Assembly (NCBI GenBank): GCA_910591455.2
Contig: OU342806.1
Span: 20,232,209 to 20,296,208, forward strand
Length of the DNA stretch: 64,000 nucleotides
DNA from: Pholis gunnellus
Lineage: Eukaryota > Chordata > Actinopteri > Perciformes > Pholidae
Reading direction: 5' to 3'
Below the pieces are notes generated by a model, which made no database searches, was not told the DNA's origin, and worked only from the letters and a program-made list of their open reading frames with translations. A program made the translations under genes and the position numbers. This document shows positions 11,748-24,940 of the stretch, in pieces; position 1 is the first letter of the stretch; every line of letters starts with the position of its first letter.

Positions 11748-11828
11748 GTACCTTATTGCCTCGATACATGCAATATATCTTTACACTTCCTTCCGTGCAA
11801 AGAGGGGTTGGGACATGTCTGCACTAAC

Positions 11829-12130
11829 TGGTGCAGCTCTAACTGGCCCAAGAGAACCTCTTGTCTGCAAAAGAGCTTCTCTGGTCCTTAAGTGACCTTT
11901 TTGGCCCCCAAGTTTGCTTCTGGTTAAACCAAATGCCACTCTGGTTGACTAGAATGCACCTTTCCTTAGCCTTAATGTCAATTTGGTTGGCTCAAAATAC
12001 CACCCTTTTTACTCAAGTGGGCTGCAAGTGCCCATTTAGTATATTGATGCACCCCATTGATCCTCAAGCGAACCCCCAGACCCTCAGTGCCCTTTGGTCA
12101 AACAAAGTTCCCTACAGGTCTCCTTTACCT
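11829..12130. repeat. Degenerate minisatellite, period about 21 bp
   Basis: Units that mostly start TGGTT or TGGCC recur about every 19-24 bases. Four consecutive units around 11921-12000 are 21 bases each (for example TGGTTAAACCAAATGCCACTC, then TGGTTGACTAGAATGCACCTT). Units at both ends are more diverged. One plus-strand frame stays open across the array for about 96 codons with a seven-residue rhythm (hydrophobic W-L or L-S-L at each unit end). I think the open frame follows from the 21-bp period and not from a gene. Confidence 0.6.
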
Positions 12131-15100
12131 GAGGGTAAAACTGAATCCTAACCCTAACGGAAGAGGTTCCCCTTTTGATGGTCACACCACTTTTTCTACC
12201 CCTGTATATATAAGTGTACATGAACATATGTCGACTCTATCTGCATATATTTATGCCTACTTTTATCCTTGACATTGCATTAGTGTGCATTATCTCCTGA
12301 ACACCTCTGGTGCCTTTGAGATCAGATATCAGATGGTGGTCTGCTGTCTACAGAAACTCAAAACATAGCGCCATCGAGGGAGAAGCAGACCTGAGGGCAC
12401 CCCTTAATCCTGCCTGTAAAATGTAACTGTTAGTGCGTGTCTGTCAATGAACCGCCGTCATGCGGGCAACACAGGCTCAGTACCTGCCCTATCTGCCGCT
12501 ATCGTCCAATTCAACTCTTCACACGCTAGAGTCCCCTCGCATGCCGAGCCGGGAGGGAGTGTCGGGGATGGGAGGGTGAGGGCTTGGATAAAGAAGAAAA
12601 AGGAGCAATGATTGATCTTAGCCATAGACACCTTGCTTTATCGCTGCAGCTGATAGGACCTACCTTCATTCAGCAGTGCTGTAGGCTGTTTTTATGTAAG
12701 CATAAACACAGGGCCAAATCAGTACCTGTGCAGCACTGTTTACCTGGCAGCCGTTCAGCCCTTTTCTGTCTAAACTTGAAATAGGATCCAAACACTCTAC
12801 TCACGCATAGTGGTTTGCACGAGATGCCTCGTACTGCCTCTCAACCTACCGCTCCGTAGCGCTATTTTTGCACCGTCTGAACTCAACCGCTCCTCTTATT
12901 TCTTTGATTGAGAGGTGGAACATCTACCCCGGGGCCTTTATCTGCAAACTTAGCACGGATTTTGAACAGTTACCATGGAGTCATACCACAGACAAACCCA
13001 ACAAACATCTCGCTGATTGACAACATTAGTGTGTGGGATATATTTAGATCTCGTTCTTCGCACTCCACCAAATTTACAGTTTACCCGTAACATAGATTAT
13101 TATTCAGCCCATGAAACACGTTGCACTATTATGTCTTTTGTGGCTCTGGAGGGACCTTTCTTAAAGGGCAACTATACTGATTTTTAACGGGCTTTGTATC
13201 AACCGTCAATCGGGCCGGTATTGGCAAATGATGCTCTGCTTCCCTCCTGACTTGAGGTTTGGCTTATACTGCAAATATGTTGAATGTGTTCCTTTATTTT
13301 CTCAAACGTTTCTGTTCTACAAGCCCATTTTGGAGGTTGACATCAAATTCTCATGTGAAGTTGATTAAATAGTTTAGTTATTTACTTCTATGTTCAGAGA
13401 GGCATCTCCAAATAGACTGTTAAGAAATGATAGATTCCTAACCAAATCATAACTACAAACATAATAAATACTAGTATGCCGCATTTCTGTCTGTATATCA
13501 AGTGACCCCTTGGTGGGTGCCCACCCAAAGTACAGAAACTCTAGGCTAACTATTTATTTTGAAAGATGTAGAGTTAAATGTATTTTCTTTTTCTAATCTC
13601 TGTAGACTTTACATGGATCACTGCGGGGGTGATTAGATACCTGGGCTCCTGAGCAGATGCTACTGTTTGTAGTGAGTGCTATTAGATATTGATCCGGTGG
13701 TAATTCGTAAATTATTATCATTAAGGATCGGATGTTTGATTGGGGAAAAAAAAGTCCTAATCTCCTCCAGCTGGCTGTTGGGCTATAATGTTTCCTGCCT
13801 CTGCTCCTGCATTGATCCACCGGAGCAAACAGCAGCTGCATGGCTGCACAGCAACCCCCAGCATGAGAATCAGATGCTACAACAATCAAGGAACACTCTC
13901 CTGGATAATGTAAAGGCACTATACGCTGTGACCAGCAGTTTGAATTTATTCAATTTTGTTTATGAGAAATCCTATGTTATCCTTCATTTTGGCATGACGG
14001 ACGGCTGTAGACACTGCTTTAGCCTTGGCTGTCCTTGCATTGGAGAAGAAGTCAGTTGTTTCAGTTGGGAGCAAAATACTGCTTCATTAGCTGCTGAATT
14101 CATCCAACAATGACAGATATTAAAAGTTAACTTATTGTTTTAAGGTGCAGATTGTCAGAAAATCAGTTCAATAAATGGGGCAATCTGCTCGCAGTTAGTG
14201 GCGCGTGCTCCAGAATTTTAAGCTCAGCGATTGTTTCTTTCCGAAATGCATCTTGGGAGTCGTAGTTACCTTTTACCTTGACGATTTGATCGACCGCACT
14301 GGGGATTTAACCGGGAGAGATTCATGCCAATCCAAGCCACAAGGAGTGCTTGTGCTTTTGATGTGAGTCATATAACATTGTCTACGGGAAAAATGACTTT
14401 TTATGTACTTCTGGACACCAGAGGTGTCCAAAATGTATTGACACGCAGAATTGCTCTTTTTATGTGTTTACGTATGTGTTTAATTTTTGCTCACAAGAGG
14501 TTACCAGACAAATATAATGTAGATATGGTTTCTTCAGGGGATTTGTTGATGGCTATCACAAGGCTTATCCATCCACTAAAACCGTATCATCAGTTAGGAT
14601 AAATGCCCCCCATGTGTCAGCTGCCAATGTTTAGCAGTTTGAGTCTACCTTTCTGGTGTGAATTTTGGCACAATCCCCAACTCTCCTGTTTAATTTGGAA
14701 ATAGATCCGGACCTTGAATGTATGTTCTCTAAGATTCGTTAACTCCCCTCTGCATGCCAGAGAAACAGGTTTGGCCATTGGGACAGCCAGGTGGATGGAG
14801 GGGAGGAAAAACTGTTTAAAGACAGAAAATGCAGCACCTGCTTGATGACGGGATGGGCGGTCAGAGGTAATCTGCATGATAACGGTGGGAATACAGAATT
14901 ATAATGCAGCAGTGTGATTGTGTCCCAAAAACATTTGACCCTCTGCTGTATCTCGCCGGGAGAAACTGATAGTTTCAGTGCTTAGATGAAGCATTAACCG
15001 TTGACTGAGGGGTCAGAAGACGAAGAAACAGAGTGTCAGCAAAGGGCTCTGCTGCACTAAAGTCAAATTATCTCCAATTATGCTAAAAAGAAGAAGAAAA

Positions 15101-15413
15101 CCATAATTGCTGCTCTGTTGGCTCATTCCTGTCGGGAGATGTGTCGCTGCCACACCACTCCAATAGAACTTTCTCCAAAAGGCAATGTGAGGAAACAGGC
15201 AGTTACTATTTATACAGCTACACACCTGACCAGGCATCTATCCAAAGAAAAGGTCTTGAACCCAGCCCTTGCGTGCCTATCCAACCCAGACATGTGATTA
15301 ATTACAGTGTGGCCGTTAAGGTGAAAAAAAAAATATCTGATGAAAAGTCAGTGAGTCTGCAGGCTCAACCTGCCCAAACAGCATCATGCCGTGTTAGCTT
15401 GTAAAACTCTCCG

Positions 15414-15444
15414 CCCCCCCCCCCCCCCCCGCCCCCCCTCCCCC
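15414..15444. repeat. C17 tract and C-rich extension
   Basis: Seventeen C residues (15414-15430) are followed, after one G, by further C-rich sequence. On the minus strand this is a G-rich tract. Confidence 0.9.
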
Positions 15445-17890
15445 ACCGTGTGTTTCCTCCCACACACCCCCACTCCCTCCTGCCTCACTCCTCTGCTCCG
15501 GGCCCATTCGTGCAGACGAGGTAAAACATCTCCCTCGCTGTGTCAGAGCCCTGCAGGTGGGCCCCGTGTGCTCAGGTAGATAATATCACTGTTACTATAG
15601 ACCGTGTTTGGGTTAGCTCAAAAACACTTTTCACGGCAGCAGCAAAACAAAGTAGTGTGCCGTGCGTGACAACAGCGGGAGCTGCTCCCTACAAATTAAC
15701 CTGTGGAAACACTTTGGTCTCGCACGAAACACACGTAATACCTGCCCCTCTTCTTTTTTTTCTTTTTTTCTTTACATGATGCTCCTCTGGGAGCATGGAA
15801 AAAAAACAAATTCTTTGGAGATGTCTCCTATAATCCACCAAAGGAACAATGTTAATCCAAAACAGTGAAATAAGTCGTGGTGGTTGTGTTATAGGACTGA
15901 GCTGCTTTATGTCCAGATTGAAAGCATTGGACTGATTGGACAAGTCACTCTGTTTCTAATCTGCATACTGCTTGTGCAGGAGACTTTATAAATTGACTTT
16001 CTTTAAACAAGAGAGGCATGAATAGCTTGAATGTGCTCAGGGCCAGAAGCTGGGACGGCTTCCATAAACAGATCACCCAGGTGGTCCATGTGTGAGAGAG
16101 GGAATGGAGCGCCGGCTGAGAGGCCTGCTGCTGCAATCACAAACCTGGATCTTCGTATTTCAGGAGCTCCCTCTGTCTCCTAGCAAAAATCTGAACTTCT
16201 ATTGATGCCATGAGGATCTGACTCATGGTGTTTTCAGCTCTCTGGCACCAAATGGTTCTTGTTGCACAGAGGACATAAAAAAGACTGACGCACACAAAAT
16301 GTAGCTTAGAGATCTGCAAATGTTAACTGACTGGACCAAGAATTTGTATGTGCTTATAGATTCTGCTTATTGACTCATGTCCAGTGACGTATAAACAGTG
16401 CTCTCTTAGTGTCCAGCAGCCAGAGCCTGTTTCCCCTTCTGCTCTCAGGTTACATACAGGCTGCCTTACCCTCACGTTGGAGGGGGAGGGGTATTGTATT
16501 ATAATATCATAATATATCTGCATATGTGTTTAAATACAAATCTAAGTTTTAATTTACAAGTGGAACTATGTATTAACTAACTAACTATCTAACTAAAAAT
16601 ATGCTAGAAGATAACATTCATCACAAATAAGTCCTCCTTTTAGGAAATACAACAAGTGTCAGGTCTCAGTGTCAGTGCAACTAAATGTGATTATAAAATG
16701 TTGTTATTAACTAGTATGGAGTAATGCTAAGCATATCGCTAATGTAATAGAATTTCAGCTTAATGAATCAGTTTTTCCACAGAAAGCTAAGTTTACTGGA
16801 CTGTCAACAACAAGCTACTGCATTAATTCAAATTATGTATAAACCAGTTCAATTTACGATTGGAGTACAAACATCTTCTTTTGAAACTATGCGGAGCAAA
16901 TACAGGGGTTTAATAAATAGAAAAAAATATATTGCTCTGAAATTGTTTAGCTCTAACTACAGCTTTAGTGCCGTAGACTACTGCTGTATGCTAACCTACA
17001 TTTTTGCACCCTGTTGTCAAACGTAAATACCCATGCAAATAATTCAATTTTGAATTCTAGCTGAAGATTCAACAAATAATTCAGAGCTGTACATGTAACA
17101 CATGTCGATTTAAAAAAAATACATTTTAGGTCTTTTATCTCAAATATTGGCCGAGTTTCTCTACTAATGTCATTGTCAGTAAATTACTCATTTTCTTGTC
17201 TTCATGAACCAGTGAGTTATATAAGCAAAATGCCTTTTGTATTGTTATAATTATTTTGTTCATTACTTTCATTTTAATCACCTCATTATCTTGTTTTTAC
17301 TTTTCTTGTTTAACATGCTCTATTAATACATGGACTTGACCTGACTTGCAAGTCAAGTGTCAATGCCAAAAACAACCCAAAACACCTGCACCTCCAGTTT
17401 CATCCACGCCCATCTGAGTATAATTGCAAATAGAAAAGGCAAAAGAAAGACCATGTAGGTCTAAACTGTTTTTGTCTCAGGTTTGTCAAACTCGGCATAA
17501 TCTAGTATTTCTTAAACGCTCATTCCTCACAAGCCTCATAGGACTCTGGCCCTGTGCTTGTTTATACTTTGCAGTTTATATTGTGAGCTGCTCCAGGCCT
17601 CCGAGCGCTGAACGTTTTCTAGATGGAAAAATACATTCCTCACACCTACACACACACGTCATGTCACGGGTGTGTTCCTCATCTTCAAGACAGGTGAGGG
17701 ATCACACCAACAAAACCAGACGCCAGTCTGCTTTATGCAGTGTTTAGATAGCATTTTACATAACTAGTGTGTTTTTGTGGCCTCTCTTATCGCGGGTTGA
17801 GCATGTTTCGTGACTGACATTGACCCGGGGCTCTGATGAAGCAGCCCCTATCTTGCATCTTATCATATTGACTTGAGTTATTGTTGGGAT

Positions 17891-17927
<37 letters not shown>
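17891..17927. repeat. G37 homopolymer
   Basis: This is an uninterrupted run of 37 G residues. It would form G-quadruplexes and is a typical place for sequencing or assembly length error, so its true length is uncertain. Confidence 0.95.
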
Positions 17928-17929
<2 letters not shown>

Positions 17930-18204
17930 GGTGTGTTCATCGATGGTTTATGTACAGTGTGTGTGACAGATCGCCTGTCACATGTAGCCTGGTCATTCAC
18001 TCAACATGTCCAAACATACTTGTGCTAGTATAGCTGCTCGTCCGTGTTTATCTGAAAAGAGGATTAGCATGAAATATGAGGAAACAGTGACTCGGAGGGT
18101 AACCCAGCTTGTGTTTCACAATGCTTAATAGTGTCAGGTAATAGCTGTGAGTCATTATTGAGAGTATGCCATCGCGTGTGTGTTTAGCAGCTGAGGTTTG
18201 GCCA

Positions 18205-18465
18205 GTGTGTGTGTGTGTGTGTGTAGGTGCTATTAAAAAACTGGTTCTTCTGAAATGTTGTTTTGACAGATATCAATAGCACAGGGATCACCAGGTACAA
18301 GGGGTTCCCTGGCTGTTATTTAGTCTTGGGTTTGGTATTGAGGCTTAGGCCGTAATGACGTGCTGATGAATCAGGTCTGACATTACTCATATGGGTTTGG
18401 ATAGAAGGTAAGGACATGTTTGTTTGTGGCTTAAGTGCTGCAAAAAGTTTCCGTCATTGTTTTTG
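18205..18465 (+). repeat. Duplicated block, copy A (partner 24653-24918)
   Basis: After a short TG repeat (18205-18224) comes a block of about 240 bases that recurs at 24718-24918 in the same orientation, with about 11 substitutions by eye. Copy A holds 39 bases, from TTCCCTGGCTG to TATTGAGG, that copy B lacks. Shared landmarks are AAAAAACTGGTTCTTCTGAA, GGGATCACCAGGTACAAGGGG, GCTTAGGCCGTAATGACGTG and AAGGACATGTTTGTTTGTGG. It is non-coding in all frames. Confidence 0.9.
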
Positions 18466-19367
18466 TTCTACATGGTAGCTCTCTGACAGCAGCCCCAAAA
18501 ATAACACAAAGTCCATAATTATGGTTTTAACCTAAATCCCCCTTCCCGCTCCACTCCCACCTCTTTTTCTCCTGCTTACCTTACCTATTCTCACCTGTGC
18601 TGATTTATTGTGTGTGTGTCTGTGTGTGTTCGCCAGGCGATTTACGTCATGGCTGCTGTCAATCTGTCAGATTTTGTGATGCGCTGCAAACACAACGTCT
18701 TTATATATTCATGGAAACTTTGGCTGTTGGCAGAAGTTCTCCTCAATAACAATCATGAGTTTATATATAGCTCTACCATTGTGTTGGAATGCCAGGTGTG
18801 GCACTCAGGATAAATTGTCACCGCTCAGAATTCCACTAAATGCCTTCGGCAGTGTTGAAAATAAATGACACAACAAAACTACTAATTTATATGAGACTAA
18901 GAGTCTCTACTTCCATGCTAGCAGCTCTGTGACAACGCCAAGGCTAACATGCAGCACACAAGTTGCATGTTTAGCATGTTTTTGATCAAAAATATTGAAT
19001 GGGAATATCTAGGCAAGAAGTACTCATGAGGTAAACAATACATTTACACACACATATAAAAACTAAATACAAATTTAACAAATATGCCATTGCGACCGTT
19101 GAAGCTGGTTAACCTCCATATAAACTAAACTGACATACAACAAAACCGGAAGTGTATATCGACTAAAATAAGCAGAGGAGTAACGTTAGTTACATTACAA
19201 ACCGTAGAGATCCAGAGTAAATGAGTACGATTTAAAAACGTAATGCTTCATCCACACACTCACAGGAAGGGAAAAGCACATTACGATCGCCAGACGAGTG
19301 ACAACTTTCTACGGCTCATTTTCTGTAACCAGTGTAGCATTACATCATGGTGGATTTAACGAGCTAG

Positions 19368-19492
19368 CTTAGGAATGTCATTAGCTTTGTGGAAATTTGG
19401 TCATAAACCAAGAATCAGGGAGCAGGGACCTTCAATGTGTTTAACAGATATGGCAATCCATCTAATAGTTGCCACGTTACAAAGTCACTTTG
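19368..19492 (+). repeat. Fragment of a dispersed teleost repeat
   Basis: The words TGTCATTAGCTTTGTGGA, TTTGGTCATAAACCAAGA and GGCAATCCATCTAATAGTTG occur in this order, as in a repeat very common in percomorph genomes. The copy is degenerate and lacks the internal parts. Recognised from memory of the family, not by a search. Confidence 0.4.
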
Positions 19493-20681
19493 AGGTTGGC
19501 ATCCGTTGACAGTGTCCCAGCAGACAGTGGTAACAAGAGTGTAACATCTGCTTGTTTACATGTTTTGTGCTCTTTAGTCAAGACGCACTAACATAACCAA
19601 GATCTTTCTCAAACATTTGCCACGTCTGCTTTCTTAAACATTTGTTTGCCATAGCCCTTGTCTTTCACAAATCTTAACCATACTTAAAGCGTAGAACTGT
19701 ACTTGAATATAATCTTGGGTTTGCAGAATTAAACAATATCAGCATTCGGCAATAGGGTTGTTTTAACCCAGACAAGTTCCTATAAACTTCAGGTAAATGC
19801 CACAATAAGACATTCGATCATATCAAACGTTACATTCATGCAGTCATCTGACAGAAGAAACAAAATAACTTGATGCCAGCACTGTATTGTGTGATTGTTT
19901 ATGCTCTCATACATATTAAGCAATGACAGAGAAAGCTTCTGGTTGATACAAAAAACTCCAAGCTCAGTTTCCCTGGGAATTGCCTTGATATCGACTGATT
20001 CTGCAGTGGGGAATTGATGTCCACTGCAAATCATCATTGCCAATGCAGAAAGGAATGTGCCCTCAATGTAGGGAGGTGGGGAGTATGGATTTTGGATGTC
20101 CGGATTGGTAGATGTCGGCATGTAGTGTGGAAAATACTACCTTAGTGTAGAGCGGGTTTGAAAGTTTCCCCTGGATTTAAAAGTTACTTACCAGGAATAA
20201 CTCCCAGATTATGTCCTAATTATTCCAGAACAAGTATTCCTCTTTAATGTACGAGGTGTGCTCAGTGCTTCACCAAGGAAAACACATTCTGTTCTCTGAT
20301 TTGGTTATAGAGGACTGGATGTCTGATCTTTTGATCAGAGATTTATAAATGTGATGCCAAATTGAAAATTCCACTTGAAAAGAAGATTTGTCTCATGTTA
20401 CTGTGAATCAACTATTTCCCCCACAGCCCTGGTCTTTACCAGCAATCAGAAACAGAGATGTAACAACAATCTTATCACATTTCTCCTTCTCACCTCCTCT
20501 GCACACTCATGGAGCAGCTCCACCAGCGGCTGGCTGCCGCCTATCGGCCCTCTCATCGCCGCTCTGTTTCTGCTGTAGCCAGATTATCACGCATGCGACA
20601 ATAACGTGCCAGCGCATGGGGGCATTTTCTGTCAGTTCAGAGTGCTGGCACGCTCAGCGAGGTGTGTGATGTCGGAAGAGA

Positions 20682-20694
20682 GGGGGGGGGGGGG
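20682..20694. repeat. G13 homopolymer
   Basis: This is an uninterrupted run of 13 G residues. Confidence 0.9.
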
Positions 20695-23600
20695 CTGTAG
20701 ATCTGATCTGACTGAGCCGAGCCGCTGCAGCACGCTGCGACGCATAGCATGACAACACAGTCCACAAAACAGTCAATCAGATAGTGTCACTAAGCCTTAA
20801 AGAAGCAGTTGTGTGTCTTTTAAGAGTACATCAAATTCACTGAGAGGTCTTAATGCTTCAAAGAGAAAACTAGATTTTTGTTCTTTTGATCTTCAAGTGA
20901 TGTTGTGCACGACAAGAACAGCAAGTGAAGTTTCTGCTCTTTGTTCGCCTGTTCAACAACGACTGAAGCAAAGAGTGCTACTGCTTTTTAGGCGTTCGTG
21001 TGGTACGCATGTACAGAATGATTAAGTACTAAACACGTGCTTGCATATTTAACGTTAACGTCTCATTTCTAACCCTGTCTGCACGTCCTGGTACACATGA
21101 GAGCAACATAAAGATGTACCATTGGTGCAGTCTGGGCTTCCAGACTTAAACTGGCAACGCCTGGATGTATACTGTATGTATCAATCCTCATTGATTGATT
21201 TTACACGATCATGAGTCATCTGTTAAACTTGATAAACATGGAAATACTGCGCTGTCACAAAAAATACGTTAGACTGGTCCATAGAGACAAGTCTAATGTA
21301 TGGTGACCAGTAAGTGTCCGGGGGGGAAAAAACTCATTTAAAATTTTTGCAGATACATCTTCACTTAAATTTACGTGAATTTTGGAAGGTCTGCAACTTA
21401 CATTTTTAAAATGACAATCTGCTTGGTAGAATGTAAGAGCAGTTTAAAGCAGTTCCTTGGTCAGCTATGTTTTAGTTTGAAAAATGTCTTAATTTACCGA
21501 GAATTCATCAAAAATGTGTTCGACTTAAAAAAGTCAAGGACCTTACTCAGTATTTGCTACTTTGTGAATAATTTTAACTCTGTTATTAACTCATTATTAA
21601 CATAATTTAATTTCAGTGTGCACAAAGTGTTGAATTTACACTATAAGAAAAAAAAAAGCTTTCACCGTTGTTACTACCTAACATTATCGTCATTCGTTAT
21701 TCTGCCTACCTTGTCCCTTTTTCTCACCATTACTTACAAGCCAATAGCTACAGGATAATATCGATACAAACATACCTCATCTCATCCTACATGTCATGTC
21801 ACAAACACTGGCTAAACTCAACCTCATAGTTCAACAAATTAACTCTCTGAAGTCTGTCTACAGTCTGGTTTAGATCTAACAAATGGGCCTCCCCTCCCTT
21901 CTTCATGCTGGAATTTCTTTTTGTGTGTGCCGTCAACTTTACAAAAATGACACTGTAGTATGTAAAACTGTTGATATCTAATCCAGGAAATAAACACATG
22001 CATTTACTGCTGCAGCAGAATGCACCGAGACCTCACAGGATGCCATCATTATCTTATCATTCTTTATCACTATGAAACAGCTTGACTTTATATTTGTAAT
22101 TGACTAATGGTTCCATGTAATCTGTTTGTATCACTTTACTTGTTGGGGACAAACACATAAGAGCAACCGGAACCCTGTGTGGGACAAAAACCTAGATAAA
22201 GGAATGTGCTGTTGAAAGGGCACAAAACACAGACTTAATATTTCGCCTTTATTTTCTGTGTGTTGTAAAAAACACACACACACACATACACATTCTCTAA
22301 GCAGCACACAGGTGCGTGAGAATTTGTCAGATAAGGATCAGATAAGCCTTATCAGATCTGTGCTCGAGTCGTTCTGTATAAACATCCAAGATAATCTGTT
22401 CGTGTGCTTGGGTGTCTGTGGGCGCAGACTCTCATACAAGTGTGTAGAATACGTGGCTGCATGTTTATATAGGACAGATCTCAGAACACCAAGCTCAGGT
22501 TTAAACCCAAACAGGGCAGTAAATTGAACTGGCAGCTTGCCGCGGGGCGACCAGGACTGGGATTGACAGGCTGTCCAAACTCACCTGACTGTCTCCCAGG
22601 TGCTCATCCACACGGTCTAGGCCAGGTGCTTACCCCACATCGTTGCACCCTGTGTTTTTGCATCAGAGCTCACAGAGCATGTGCTAATCCTGCCGGTATT
22701 TGCACTAAACATTCCCTTAAGGGCAAATATCCTTGAGCTTTTCACTCAAGAGCTTTGCTGAAGATTGATCCAGCAGACTATTCTGGCTGCTCATGGAATC
22801 TCAGATATTTCTGGAGCAAAAACAACACGTCACAAGTCTAATTTGTTGTATTGCAACAGCAGTTTGTAGGGCCGGGACGCTGAGTTGAGACCCCAAGTTG
22901 GGTCTTTAAATCTTATTTTCTGTAAAGTGCTAAAAAGGATCTGTCAAAGGGATGAAATACTTTGACCTGCTTACAATACTACTCTACCAAAGATCAACTT
23001 TCTCGATATTCGTGCAGGAATCTGGCTTATCCTGTCCTGTTTGGAGAGGCAGACGCTTTCTAGAACATTCTGAAACAGGAAAAAAAAAAAACAGACTTAT
23101 CTCCCATACTTATCTCCTTATATATCTTCATGGACGATGATGCTAATCAAAAGTATGTCTTCAAGGCTGGACTGTGAGACCAGATGACTTTATGTGACCC
23201 ATCTGAAGGCCAGAACATACTTCTTTGTGTGCCCTTCAGCACACGTGAATGGGTGTCATCTGGAGACATTTTCACAGCAGTCTTATTATATATCTTCATG
23301 GATTTTGGGTAAAATGTTGTCTATATACTTTGCTTCGAATGTTGTTTGCTGATAAAGACAATGATTACACCCTCACAGCGGCGCTACCTTTGGTGTTGAA
23401 CTTTTTACACCCCACAAGTTCAAATGAAGTTTAATGGGTCCAGTATTGAGGGAGAACGACGACAGCCGTTAAACAGGCTTGAGAAATACTATAGTTACAC
23501 TTAAACAGTGCTGGTTAGTAAATCCTTTGCTGACTCATCACAGGGTTTCCCACATCTTAGTCAAGGTTTCCTGCCTGATGAGCGAGGCGTCAAGTGATTT

Positions 23601-23785
23601 TTAACGAGATGAGGTGTGTCAGGATCTGTCTCATGTAAGCGCAGCACGTGATTTATTGGAAAAGCAACATTCACTACCTCTGCATACCAGTTTCCTGAGG
23701 GAGACCTTGTATGTAGCATTAAGTCCGACCCAGATGCAGGTCAGACCAGTAAGAGACGTCGATACTTTTGCACTGTGTGCTTTTT

Positions 23786-23982
23786 ACATTACATTACATT
23801 ACAGTCGTTTAGCAGACGCTAATTCAGATCCTATCACATTTCTACACCGTAGGCACAGCTATGGGAGCAATTCTTGCTCAAGGACACATGCAACATGCGA
23901 CTAGCAGAGCCGGAGACGGGGATCGAACCGCCGATCCTCTGATTGAAGGAAGGCCCTGCTATCCACTTAGCCACAGTCGCCC
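23786..23982 (-). mobile_element. tRNA-derived SINE
   Basis: Read on the minus strand, a tRNA-like head begins GGGCGACTGTGGCTAAGTGG, with an A box TGGCTAAGTGG (23973-23963) and a B box GGTTCGATCCC (23928-23918), the RNA polymerase III promoter pair. It is followed by a body with TGTCCTTGAGCAAG, a motif common to fish SINEs, and a 3' end with the word GTCTGCTAAACGACTGTAATG and a (TAATG)n tail (23803-23786). This layout is a SINE and not a tRNA gene: the head does not end in a proper acceptor stem and a long unrelated body follows. It is non-autonomous and was copied by a LINE. No clear target-site duplication was seen. Confidence 0.85.
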
Positions 23983-24620
23983 ACCTAGGCCTGCGTATTG
24001 CGTATTTTCTCAATGATCTCCTGTACGTGTGTTCCCTCTAATAGGCTCATCTGATATTCCATGCCTCTGGCCAGACAATAGAGCTTAATCCCCACTACAG
24101 TTGTTCCCACACAAACACGCACGCATCACTATTAACAGCAGCAGTTGCTGCAGCCGCCCTCCTCCTGACGTACGCAGGCCCAGGCTGGAATGCAGAGGCA
24201 GACATTCCTGCGTCCTGTCGGCCGACGGCTCACATCTGACGCTGCATCTCTGAGGACAGACGCAGAGTGACGCGCAACACTCACCTGTTATTGTTTTCTT
24301 TTAGGGCCGAGTTTGTTTCACTGTCAGCCAGGTTCTCAGGGTTGGACATTCTTCTGCCGGCATCTGTCTCTTTAAAGTAAAAGTAGTCATGGGTAATGGT
24401 CTCCTCACAGTACGATGTGTTAACGTAAAAACAGTGTGGGTGCATCTGCTCCACGTATACTTGTTTTAAGGATAAAATATTTATCTGCAAAGTGATCAGT
24501 AACTACTACTAGTACAAGGGAAAGAAGTAGAACGTTGTTTGAATCCGAAATATTCAAGTAATATACATGTATCCGTTTGTACATTCTAAGTTGTACTTAA
24601 TTAGAGTACTTGAGTAAATG

Positions 24621-24646
24621 TATTTAGTTACTTGTTGTCTCTAGTG
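24621..24646 (+). repeat. Direct repeat flanking duplicated copy B, left
   Basis: The word TATTTAGTTACTTGTTG followed by TCTCTAG and TG-rich sequence recurs at 24919-24945 (TATTTAGTTACTTGTTG, then CCTCTAT). The two copies bracket the duplicated block B. The upstream neighbourhood (AGTACTTGAGTAAATG) is itself typical of a dispersed fish repeat. Confidence 0.7.
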
Positions 24647-24648
24647 TA

Positions 24649-24652
<4 letters not shown>

Positions 24653-24719
<67 letters not shown>

Positions 24720-24918
24720 GTGCTAATAAAAAACTGGTTCTTCTGAAATGTTGTGTTGGCAGATATTAATAGCTCAGGGATCACCAGGTACAAGGGGCTT
24801 AGGCCGTAATGACGTGCTAATGAATCAGGTCTGACATTACTCGTATGGGTTTGGATAGAAAGTAAGGACATGTTTGTTTGTGGATTAAGTGCTGCAAAAA
24901 GCTTCTGTCATTGTTTTG
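24653..24918 (+). repeat. Duplicated block, copy B (partner 18205-18465)
   Basis: A long TG repeat (24653-24717) leads into the same non-coding block as at 18.2 kb, minus 39 internal bases. Both copies start with TG repeats, so slippage or recombination within TG tracts may have moved the block. The block is bracketed by a direct repeat of about 24 bases. Confidence 0.9.
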
Positions 24919-24940
24919 TATTTAGTTACTTGTTGCCTCT

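Larger units (their letters stand above)
6896..11828. other. Non-coding region upstream of foxq1
   Basis: No gene was recognised. Short open frames are scattered on both strands without a coding signature. One dispersed repeat lies at 8102-8217 and a degenerate retroelement-tail-like stretch near 10163-10205. The block is AT-rich and otherwise non-repetitive to the eye. It may hold foxq1 regulatory elements, but nothing in the sequence alone proves it. Confidence 0.5.
12140..18204. other. Non-coding region
   Basis: I see no gene. It contains the C-rich tract at 15414-15430 and the extreme G tract at 17891-17927, a short TAAC-type repeat near 16572-16596, and otherwise ordinary AT-rich sequence with short random open frames. 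Confidence 0.5.
18466..23785. other. Non-coding region
   Basis: No gene was recognised. It holds a degenerate dispersed element near 19368-19492 and a 13-G run at 20682-20694. The rest is AT-rich with only short open frames. Confidence 0.5.

Noticed and set aside
23918..23982. Possible tRNA gene with A and B boxes
   Set aside because: The A and B boxes belong to the head of a SINE: a long non-tRNA body and a (TAATG)n tail follow, and no complete cloverleaf is seen.
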